From assembly GCA_027919835.1 (NCBI GenBank), contig JANVFP010000017.1, positions 806,001 to 870,000 of the forward strand: 64,000 bases of DNA. The letters are read 5' to 3'. Position numbers and translations under genes: made by a program. The notes under the pieces were generated by a model that saw nothing but the letters and a program-made list of their open reading frames with translations, searched no databases and was not told the DNA's origin. The DNA is from Lentinula raphanica (taxonomy: Eukaryota; Basidiomycota; Agaricomycetes; Agaricales; Omphalotaceae). Shown here piece after piece: positions 48,466-58,435 of this stretch; position 1 is the stretch's first letter, and each line of letters opens with the position of its first letter.

Positions 48466-49386
48466 TCAAGAGCGTTTAACAACTGCAACGCTCGTCGCCC
48501 TCCTCTTCTTGAACTTCCTATCATCCACCGTCTCCCTGACGTCAACAGCCGGGGTCACAGATGCGACCGAGCTCACACGACGACGTGGTGGAGCTCTCCT
48601 GCGTCCCTCTTGTTGCAATGCGCCGTAGCGAGCTACAGTTGCGGGCGCTGGTGTATCGACGCGTTCGTTGATTTCACTGGAAGCGACCGTGGCATTGAAC
48701 ACCCAACCTGAGCTCTCGCCGGCCATACCACTGCTAATGGATTTTCTCCTACCGACGCATCGTTTCTTCACCGCTCGTTCGTCGTCGCGCGGTTCGACCC
48801 GAGGCGTAGACACCGGAGCCCGCGGCACATCGTCCCTCCCAGTCCCGACAGTGTTACTGCGAGGTCGTCCCGTCCGACCAGGAGGAGACCGTAACCCAAC
48901 ATCAACTCGGCTTCCAACATCCTTTCGTTCCTTTTCCCCGCCCTTGAGTCGGTCTCCTTCCGTCTCTGTCAGTGGTTTGAACTTCTTCTGTGACATCTCC
49001 AAAACCTCCTTCACTTTCTTCCCCCATTCTTCGATCTCGTACAGTTTGTGAAGCATCATCTTGAATTTGAACGGGTACTGTTTTCCTATCGGAAACTGAG
49101 CAACGGACTCGGTATCGGTATCAGTCTCGACGTCGCTAGATCCGGAGGGCACTGCGACAGTGTTACGTCGCCCTCTTCGTGTACTCCCGGTGGTAGCGGT
49201 TCTAGGTGTGACCAGGGAGGCCAAGTTGCGGAATACAGGCTGCAAGTCCTTCGGAATGGATAGAGTAGACGTGTCGTGCGTCAGAGAGGGCTCCGTAAAG
49301 TCAGTGGCGCGAGAGCGTCCGGAGGCGAGCTTTTCGAACAACTCGAAGAGATGAGCAAAGTCACCATTGTGAGAGTTAGAAGACAT
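48466..49386 (-). CDS. Basic protein of unknown function
   Basis: A single-exon frame of 306 codons, starting at the ATG giving MSSNSHNGDFAHLFELFEKL; the frame also extends upstream to 49,503 but that part looks non-coding. The central segment YPFKFKMMLHKLYEIEEWGK is the most protein-like and probably helical. The remainder is Arg/Ser/Thr-rich and disordered, with motifs RPRSNT, RRKSIS and RRRVSS that look like basophilic kinase sites. I recognise no domain. Composition resembles DNA- or chromatin-associated proteins, which is weak evidence. Confidence 0.65.
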   Translation of the reverse strand: MSSNSHNGDFAHLFELFEKLASGRSRATDFTEPSLTHDTSTLSIPKDLQPVFRNLASLVTPRTATTGSTRRGRRNTVAVPSGSSDVETDTDTESVAQFPIGKQYPFKFKMMLHKLYEIEEWGKKVKEVLEMSQKKFKPLTETEGDRLKGGEKERKDVGSRVDVGLRSPPGRTGRPRSNTVGTGRDDVPRAPVSTPRVEPRDDERAVKKRCVGRRKSISSGMAGESSGWVFNATVASSEINERVDTPAPATVARYGALQQEGRRRAPPRRRVSSVASVTPAVDVRETVDDRKFKKRRATSVAVVKRS

Positions 49387-49747
49387 CGCTAATAGGTCAC
49401 AGAGTATTGGGAGAGGAAGTGTGTGTAGGGAGGATGATTCCGAGGAGGTTGTCCTGTGGGTTGTAAACGCCCAAACCAGAGCCGTTATATAGACAGACAT
49501 CACGCGATGGCCATCTCAACCATTGGCGTGGCTGGCAGTTATCGTTGCCTGTTTGGTCAAGCCCATTGTTCTCGCATTCGTTTGATGGTCAAAGTTTTTG
49601 ATGGAGTTCGGTTCTGAACAATAAGATACAGTATACGGTACATTGAGGTTGTCTATTTTCGTGTACTTAAACTAGCAAAAGGCAACAATAATGAAAGCAA
49701 ATGCAATAATAGTGACTGGGTAGAAGCAGTCCTCCGCTCGTTCCGTC

Positions 49748-51086
49748 TCAGAGTCTAACGAAACTCTCATTCCTCCTTTCAAATTTTGCCCATCCTAACC
49801 AGAAAGGTGGCCTCTCCATTTCAGATGCACTGGTCACCTGGTTCGGATGATCGAAGAAGAACGTACTCCATTTCATTTGGCGGAGATTGGGAAGGCTCTG
49901 AAAGATGATCTTACTAGCAACGCCTTCTCGAGAGCGTACTTCATGCTTGTAGTTTCCGCAAACAGTGCAGTCGTAGGGGCTCGTGACAATAGAGTCGTTA
50001 TCTTGCTCATTTGAATGCACCATATGTTGATAGATCATACGTTCTTCGGAAAGTAAGACGCCCAGTTGCAGTTCAATCAAGTCACAGAGCGGTTGCAGAG
50101 CGGTTGCGTAAGTTTTCTGAAACGCGGTGAGTATGAAAAGGCATTCGTGATAGCTAGTGAAATTACCGCGAGTAATTCTACGTCGCCGTGGCTATCAGGG
50201 ATAGGCGAATGGCAACAACATTCCAGGACATCCTCGAAGCAACACCAGCAGAAGCAGGCTCGCTCTATAGTGAGCCGTCCCGTCACAGAAAGCTTCAAAG
50301 ATTCCAAGCAGGGAAAGGATTTTGAAATGGAAGATAGCAGTGTACGATCAATTCGAGGTAGCATGTCGATAACAAGGCAAGACAGCTTGGAACTAGCAAG
50401 GTTCGGGAATAATCGTTGGCAAATCGGATGTTGGGTTTGCAATCCCTCTTGTTCGAAATTGAGACGAAGGTGTCGGAGTCCACTTAGGCGTTTGAGCTCT
50501 GCGTGGTCCTTGATGATGTATTCTGGGCGTGTGTCGAGTGTTCTGGAAACTGGAAATTAATTTTCATCGAGGACAGTGGCGCATATATCGACCTTATTAG
50601 AGTGAATCCTATTGTATCATGAGTTCTATCTCGAGCAATCGATACGATCTTGAGAGTCCTCTTCCAGCAAGCATCTTGTAATGATATGGATCGAAAGAAA
50701 GCCTTGAACACCATTTCTCGAAAAGTCCTTGACGCCAAAGCAAAGCCTGAGGTAAAAGCAAAAGAGAGAGTAGACCTAGTGCATATGCCCCATGGGAGGA
50801 AAGACAAGACATGTTCTATGAGTTCCAAAGGTATACGCGGAGATGGTCGTTTATGGTCTATGTTGCCATCGGATGCAACGATGTAAAGTGTTGGTACTCG
50901 AGTCGAAAACCTCTTTGGCTTGCTGCTCGTACGAGACAGAGTCCGAAGCATGCTGTTTGGAGCCGACGTGAGAGTAACAGGAAACCCCGAGCTTCCAAAG
51001 AAGGCGGTAAATGATTGACTGTGACTGAGTGACTGCCCTCGGTCAAAGCTGAGCATCGCAAACCATTTATAGATGTGGCTGTGCAT
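49748..51086 (-). CDS. F-box protein
   Basis: F-box proteins are substrate receptors of SCF ubiquitin ligases. Three exons (50,593-51,086; 50,167-50,542; 49,748-50,116), with two introns of exactly 50 bases, give up to 412 residues. The F-box is at about residues 84-130 (PRIPLELIEHVLSFLP and following). Downstream sequence has leucine-rich, solenoid-like segments (LSGLRHLRLNFEQ, FPCLESLKLSV) and a C-terminal C-x2-C pair. This arrangement is common in the large agaric F-box families. The start is uncertain: 51,086 is the longest frame, while an internal ATG at 50,951 is a good alternative and would still include the whole F-box. Confidence 0.8.
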
Positions 51087-51206
51087 ATACAGACAGCTTT
51101 TTCAGATCTACAACGATACGATACAAGTATGCAACACAGAACCAGAATAAAGAAGGCTGTACAAGTAGAGTAGCCTCGATATCTCTTATGACCAATGACA
51201 ATTCTT

Positions 51207-52551
51207 TTAGTTAATGGAGATGGCATATGAGCTTGTGCTAAGTGTTGCGCTCCCTGCAGAAAGTCATGATATTGAGCTGTGATTGAAGCTCTATGCCACT
51301 GCTACATGATGGACTTACCGACAAACGGTTCGGTTCCAGCTTGTGCTTGTACCAAGAACTGAGAGCTGGGTACACCATTGTTATCGATCAAGAACGCTAC
51401 AGAATACAATCAGTATTTCTGTAAAAAGGCTAATGGAACAGCACAACGTACTGTAAAACGGAAGCAGGTCAGAGTTGAAGTTCGTGATTTCACTAGGAGC
51501 GACAAAGGAGAACACGGTCCAAGTCTCCACAACTCCTTGAAACAGGTTCCAAGTAACGCCGTTCACGCTATGTATGGATTGTGGATGTTAATGACATTTT
51601 TGGAAAAATGAGTAGACAACGCACTCGGCAGTTCCAATTTGAGAGCCAGCAGGGCCAGCCCTGTCACGATTATCCTTTACCATCTTTAAGTGTCTTTTCA
51701 AGGCTATAGTCTACGTACCCTCCACGACTACTAAGCCAGATCATTCTATGGGTAAGTCGATATAAGCGGCAAGTTTTAGGTCTCATTGGCAAGAAAGGCT
51801 CACATCTCAAATGTAGACGTCGACGAGGAGCCACTGGAATCCGCAACATTGGATAACCAGGTATCATACGAAACATCGGCAACAAGATCGGATGAGGCGG
51901 AGGTGTATGACCAGGACCATGTTGTGGGGATAGATGTAATTGAAGCCAAACTTTGACCTAGACCTTCACGAAAGTCGAGGTTTGCATCTGGTACGTTCAA
52001 CATCAAAGAAAGTATTCGCTTCAATATCTCGGCGACATACAGCTCTTGACGTCAGAAGGGCCACCTAGAAGGAACTCCGTCAGAAAACTCAAACAGATCC
52101 GAGCGGCTATAGGCTATACCTTCCCAAGTATACGTCGTCTCCCAAGTGACACTGTCCCCGTTTGTTGAAGTCACCTGTGAGCTCTGGGAGCCTACACAGA
52201 TCATTATGAATATCATCTTGTATCAGTGATTGCTTTCATCCGAGACGTACCACTGGTAGCGGAAGCTTCACCCCAAAGGTTGTTCTCAAGGATAAAGCGG
52301 CTAGACTGATCATCAATCAGGGTTGTCAAACCAAGTTATAAGCCATACCCTCCAAGCTGGAATATGGTCAACTTTGTAATCGTTTTCAAATCGAGGAAGA
52401 AGAAGCGAACCTCAGACTCAGTATCAAACTGACCAGTCAATACTGCGCCACGCTTGTTCAGCGGCGGGTTGACCTCGGGTACAGGACTTGATATGACAAG
52501 AGCGCCAGTGATCAAGGCAATGAGCAAGGTAAAGAACCTGAAATTTGTCAT
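51207..52551 (-). CDS. GH12 endoglucanase / xyloglucanase, secreted
   Basis: GH12 enzymes cleave beta-1,4-glucan or xyloglucan outside the cell during plant-wall decay. Eleven exons (52,411-52,551; 52,349-52,356; 52,251-52,300; 52,120-52,191; 52,041-52,064; 51,804-51,987; 51,719-51,745; 51,625-51,660; 51,452-51,567; 51,319-51,396; 51,207-51,253) give 260 residues. The first 20 residues are a signal peptide, followed by a KR site typical of a propeptide. Family motifs are NNLWGE, WSWSYTSASSDLVADVSYD, FEIMIWLSSRGG with the likely nucleophile E159, and QAGTEPFVG with the likely acid/base E242. Exon 2 is only 8 bases, but it alone restores phase. No cellulose-binding module is present. Confidence 0.92.
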
Positions 52552-53264
52552 GATACGAACACCGAAGATAGGAACAAACTGGACGTTCCTGCAGCAAGGA
52601 CCCATGGCCTTTTAAATCAGACTTGCCCGCTGTTCCTTAGCGTTGACGATCTTCGGATAATTCTGCAGATGGGCAGTGGAGCAAACAACAGAAAGAACAT
52701 TCGCCAAAATTGAGCGGCCCGCGGGTGGTGAGTAAAACGCGAGGGTTCCATGTAGCGTAGTCAACCGATAAAGTCTTGCTTTCTTGTTTCTATGGCCAGA
52801 GAATTGTTTCGAGGGATAGAAGACATTATGGTCCATGAGTACTTTCATCATTCGATTTTCGACGAACCCGGGTCAAAGCATGATCCATAATTACAGGAAC
52901 TCCAAAGGGAAGTCAGTTTCCCTCGATCAAAATCAGTTACCATCTGCAACAAACATAACATGATGCTTCACAATAAGGGAAGGTGTGATTTTCGAGACAG
53001 ATCTGGACAACCGAAGGATAAGATTAGCAACATCTTCGAGCAAGGGAAATACTGTCTTGGTATAGACGCGGATGACATTCTCAACGCAGGAACTTCGGAT
53101 TTATACCCACTGATTCGGGTGGGAAACGTATTTTCTTCACAGCAGCGTCGTAGCACGACCACAGCTACGTTCAAATCGCTTCATGATTCCCCATTAAACA
53201 AGGACGGAAGAGGTAGTACAGTCTCTGACCGAAGAGAGAGATTTCACTGGTACATATCACTTAC
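52552..53264. other. Intergenic, nothing recognised
   Basis: It is the upstream flank of the GH12 gene and 3' flank of the sedolisin gene, with no supported coding sequence. Confidence 0.5.
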
Positions 53265-55316
53265 TCAAACAATGGCCTGGAGTTTGACAAAATCGGGTGT
53301 TCCTAGTCCTGTCACCTGGAGTAGTAAAGGTCGATGAACGAGTGGAACTCAGGAACAGAACGAGAGCACTCACTGGATCCCAACCAACACTCGTCGTGAA
53401 CCCATTCGTGCCACAGCCAGGGTTACTCCCACTCGTCACATCATTGAGCGCTTCAGACTTAGAATACAACAGCGGGTTCAAGAATCCCAAAGTCGTTCCA
53501 TTTTGCGACAGCTTGAAATCATTCAAGAGCGCGATGATACCAGCAAAAGTGGGCGAAGAGCATGACGTTCCACCCACAGATTCTACTCCACCGCCAACGA
53601 CGACCTGGAAGTTCTCGCCTTGAGCGGCCACATCAGGGTAAGCTCTGCCTGATGCGTTGAAAAGGCCAGCGTTAGTCGAGCCGATCTTGGCGAGGTAACC
53701 GGAAACAGCGGACGCCTGGTAACTGGGTTGAGCAAAGAGTCTGGAGAAACCTCCTCCGGAGGGGAACTCGTTCACGGCGACTTCGGGGGCAATACCAGTC
53801 GTTGCACCGACAGCAGTTACGAAGGGACAGCTGGAAAGGGTGAGATTAGCTTAATCTCTGGACCAACTAGGTTATGAGATGTATAGATGGACATACCTAG
53901 CAGGGAAGGCGGGTTGGAAGATGACTCTGTTCGTACCGTCGTTTGTTAAACATGAACCTCCACCGACACTGTGGGATGGATAGTATAAGACGGTGTTCAT
54001 GAACATAGATATAGTGTACTCACCCGGCATCTCCAGAGCTGAACATAACACTTGCACCTCGAGCTCCAAGGGTGGCGAACAAATTGCAAACTTGGGTAGC
54101 GTAGTCAGGGGGGACAGTTTGTTCATCATCTCCGTAACTCGTGCTAAAGGTATTCGGGAATTCTGCATCAGAAACGCCAGTGATGAAGTCGAGCCAGTCG
54201 AGATAAGGTTCGTTAGTGTTTGTGGGTTCATCATCGTCCGAAATGAAAGGGGGCTCTCCTCCGGTGCTGTGGAAAGAGCTATTGAGTGCGCTGGTTTCAC
54301 GAATGATTGGTGGAACACATTGTACCTGTAGAATATCATAGGTGTAGGGAAAGACATTCCAGTAGCATACTGGACGTCTAGGTTGGCTTCGACACCAGGA
54401 TCGTTCTGAGTGTTCAGTCCACCATTAATCTCTGTGAGAGTGAACGTTGCATTGGTCGCCCCAGGAAGGAAGCTTTTGGTGAACGTAGTCAGATCGGCAT
54501 TTGAAGCGAATTGCTCGAGATATCCGGTGATACCAATCTTATTGGTGGCGGTTTGGGTGGGTGTATAATTAACAGTCTGTGAGAAACTAAATCAGAGTAT
54601 CTTATCTGAAAAGCATAGATGCGTACGTTGTACAAATCCTTGAGACAAGTGGGCGTGATGGTCCTGCTGCAGGTGCTTGGCGGTGAAACGTCGCTGCTGA
54701 GACTGAGGGCAGGACGATCTGGCTCCAGGTGGCTGGTTACCTTCATACTCTTAGTAGTGCCGAAATATGTGGTCGGGGAGACAAGGTTGATGTGGTCGTG
54801 AAGGTGACGAGGAAGAGAATACTCCAAAGTACGAATGACCTTCTCGTCAGAGCCTGTATGGGCGTAGACATGGTACTTCGTGTTCAACAAAGTCTCGGCC
54901 AAGGAGACCGGAACGTCGACCGTAATCCACCGATCCGAATTAGAGGTAAAAGCATCTTCTTCGATCCCATGCCAACTGAGCCATTCCTTGACTTCTTGCA
55001 AAGTCTCGTCTGTGGGACGCATGAGCTCGTCAACCTGTTCCTTGGACAGATGCTTTCCATATCGCTCATGGAACGGATCAGATGTCTCTGAAAGATGGTC
55101 GATGAGTGTGTCAAAGTTGGATGGACGTAGGCCGAATCGAAGTTTCAACAGCTTAGAAGGATCGGGAGTAGAGTGATGGACCCAGGCATCAGATGGAGTA
55201 GAGTCTCCCCATGAATGCTTCACAGCATAGTCTGCATAATGGGCAGAACGAGAAGAGAGCGGAGTAGCAAGCACAGAGAGAGGCAAGAGGAGGAGGACAA
55301 CGGATGGGAGGAACAT
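53265..55316 (-). CDS. Sedolisin-family tripeptidyl peptidase, secreted
   Basis: This S53 serine-carboxyl peptidase removes tripeptides from proteins at acidic pH outside the cell. Six exons (54,627-55,316; 54,326-54,576; 54,024-54,266; 53,897-53,968; 53,374-53,830; 53,265-53,315) give 587 residues. A signal peptide (about 1-17) is followed by a pro-kumamolisin activation domain (to about residue 190). The mature domain has E293 and D297 (E-A-N-L-D), the oxyanion D393 in SSGDAG and the nucleophile S508 in GGTSCSSP, so the catalytic set is complete. The C-terminal GWDPVTGLGTPDF is the calcium-binding region typical of the family. All introns are 50-66 bases. The product should be an active zymogen. 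Confidence 0.95.
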
Positions 55317-56106
55317 CGTTGTTGTCAGCGAAGAGGAAATCCGGTCGCGAGAGCTTTATATACCTGATTATACTGGTTGACATTCTTCCTTTCTTCTCAA
55401 TTGTCTTCTATTGCCGAGGAAGTATATTTACGGACGTGACCCTATGGTGCAAGATAAGGATGAGCGCGAACTCGCATGGGATGCTGATCCAAGCTGTCCC
55501 TCACCGTATGGAATGACATTGAGTAGCCTGAAAATGATATCGAGTACTTATTGACTTCACGGTTGATTTGAGCGCGGGGAAAGATCGTGAGATGAGTAGA
55601 GTTAGTCCACATGCTCCAAGTGGTATTTTAACGCGTACCGTGTTTTTCTCGGTGTTTCGAGTGGTCTGGGCAGAGCAGCTGATTGTAAGGCTGACAATTC
55701 TTCTTCATTTACGGCCGCAGAGCTCCGTCCAGTATGTACAACTGAAGTACAATGTCTGTACAATATGCTCGGCGACTGGATTATCATCTGAAGCTATGCA
55801 ATCCGTCAACTTGATCATAAAAGATGCATGAAGCCAAGGAGCACGTCAAAAGACAGCACTTTTTTGAAGTTTCGACGTGGTATCACTCGAATTGTGTTCC
55901 CTTGATCTGTTGAGCAAGAATGGAGCAGTTTATTTGAGGGCTGTTATGAGTATCTTCACGGAAATTGGAATGTTCAGAAATCAATGGACGACGCTGGCAG
56001 TGGTCTCGAGTTGAGATAACTCTCACGGTCACAAGAGCGCTGTTCACGGGCGCTAACGCTAACCGCTCTCCGTTTTTCTCTCCCCCCACTGTTATATGGA
56101 GCTTGT
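55317..56106. other. Divergent intergenic region
   Basis: It lies between the sedolisin start and the TPT1 model. I see no gene or clear regulatory element. Confidence 0.45.
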
Positions 56107-57173
56107 ATGCTGTTCGCCGGTTCATTGAATGACAGGCTATTCATTGGCCATCTACGGGCTCGCTCCTACGCCATTTCTACTCTCATTACAAAGCCGCAGA
56201 GATTAGGTGTGTCCTCTCTTCCTCCACGCTGAAGGAAATGCCCTTTATCGAGATATTTTTGAGGTCGCAAACGGTTCAAGAACTGGTTCGAGATAATCAA
56301 CGTCAAGACAGCTAAAGTCGGACCGCGGCTGGCTTGGTTGCTCCGTCACGGTGCTCGTCATCATAATCTCTATATCAGACCAGACGGGTTTGCGTTAGTG
56401 GAGGAGGTTGTGAGTCTCATTTGTTGATTACACCCGTGATAAGCCGTCACACCTGCTTCAGCTCAGAATCAGCCCGTTTAGAAGACTGAACCTACCGGAT
56501 CTCAAGGAGATTGCTAGGATAGATCCTTTGAAACGTTTACAGGTGAAAGAACTTCGACCTCGTCAATGGTGGATCAGAGCTACTACCAAACATAGTCTTG
56601 AGGTTCGTTTCTATTACGATAACGTCAGGCCGCCACTCAAAATAACTCCCAGTTCGTGTATCCAACCTGGACGGAAATCACGACTGCCCATAAAATCAAG
56701 GGTGCAATGTATCTCACTGACATAGAGGGATGGCAGAACATTCGTATGTCATCCATACCAACTAAACTTGTCTCTGCAATCATCATGTCGTTCGCTTTTC
56801 AGAGATTGAAGGCATCAGGACGACCCCGCACGAACGACTGATTCACTTACATCAAACCCTCCCAGAACATCTCGGTTACTCTCGTACGCTAATCGTCTTC
56901 CTCCTTTGTAACGATTATCGATTGATCAGCTGGTATTGAACGATAGATGCAGAACATTCAACTCTGATCGTCATTCACATTGACTTCGACCAGGCAATCC
57001 GATACGGGTTTACGTTCTTCAGGACGCACGAGAAGAAAATTGCTACAGAGGGTGATGAATATGGCTGTATAGCCCCACGTTTCTTCCAGAAAGTGGAGCG
57101 CCTTCAGTGGTCCAGGGATATGATACTGGATAAGGGGTTTTGTTCTGAATCTGGCTCACCTTCTGCCTCGTGA
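56107..57173 (+). CDS. TPT1: tRNA 2'-phosphotransferase-like (TPT1/KptA)
   Basis: The family removes the 2'-phosphate left at the tRNA splice junction, using NAD+. Six exons (56,107-56,206; 56,264-56,409; 56,462-56,602; 56,653-56,743; 56,803-56,883; 56,947-57,173) give 261 residues. The N-terminal half has LAWLLRHGA with the catalytic Arg-His pair, RPDGFALVEE, and WWIRATTKHS with the conserved Arg. The C-terminal half has IVIHIDFDQAIRYGFTFFR and GCIAPRFF. Two conserved spots differ: the HGT motif reads YLT before IEGW, and the SGMR Arg is missing at YSHAEHS (an alternative acceptor six bases on does not restore it). The start is uncertain; the chosen ATG adds about 45 residues before the core. 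Either a diverged paralogue or a decaying gene is possible. Confidence 0.82.
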
Positions 57174-58435
57174 CTCTCTGGTTCTTCCTCGCCATAGGCT
57201 ATATTCACACACGTATCTCTCTTGCAAAACTCATGACCTTGAATCTGTCGCGTCCTTGATAAGAGGGCAATCCACATGCGGCATGCCTCGAAACTTCGCT
57301 CTGCATTCGGCTGTTGTATCGACTATTCCTTACACAATCGGCCATCGTATATAACCTGCGCTTCGCCATCGCGGCTTTCTAAATCCCTTGCCTCAATGCA
57401 CAACGATCGGAACTAATGCTTCACACATGCTGCAGACACGAGTGCACGAGACACATCATCCTTGCCGAATGGCAAAGACGCACTTCGCCATTCTCTAGGT
57501 TCATCATACTTCTTTTTTTCTATGAATTACTCTGCAGTTCTCCGAGGCCATGGCCACAATCAGGACCTTCTAAAACTCCCTGATCTTCTTTTCCGTGTGA
57601 TTAAAATCCGACACAATCTGTTTTGGTCCCGAAAGTCCAGTTTCCTGGAAAAAGTACAAGTGATGTTGTCGGATCGGGGCCAGATCCCTGGTTCATCTGT
57701 GACATTTTCAGATCGAGAACTAGGAAGGAAGGAAGGAACTAGTGTTCGTGAAAAATGTAGACAGAGTTCCATTCCAAAGATACAAGCTCTCTAAAGCTTG
57801 AACGTTTGAACTCTTGATCAGCTTCGAACATGTTCTTCCATCTCTTTGTTGAGCGTCATACTCTCCGGCGGCTTGACAAAGCCACTCCCTTCCAGCCGCT
57901 TTCATTGCACGACAACTTCTGCAAGCTGAGTTCTAGTACTATGCAGTGTTAAAATTTCAGGCTCTTACTATAAACACCCGAGGAAATGCATCACTTACGC
58001 GACGACGTCCAGAAGATTTCAAGTTCTCGTGAGAGTCCGAGCTCCAATGGATTCTTCATAGTTCTCGGGGGACCCCACTGATTTTCAAGCTCCTCGATTC
58101 ATTGGAGAGGCATCTCGATATGTACTTATGTCAAAGACTCGTGCAAGAAACCCTTCCGATTGTAGAAGCTTACCCCGGTCAGGTAACGGTCAGTGAGTTT
58201 CAAGCACCCTTTCGAATGAAAAATGCGTCAGAAGCAACATGACAGAATGCTACGATTCCTGCAAGATCACTCCGGAAATCCTCGACTCAGCTACTCGATG
58301 CATTGCCTTATCAAACTTCCGTGTTACGGTGACTTCGGGATGAAAAAACGTATCGTCACATTAAGACAGTTGCACACCTATAGATCGATGAAAAAAAAGA
58401 TGAGGTAAAACATCCTGGAAGCTAGAGAAACATGT
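57174..58435. other. No gene recognised
   Basis: The space lies between convergent TPT1 and SIR2 ends. A 110-codon frame at 57,462-57,794 has no family likeness. Confidence 0.5.
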
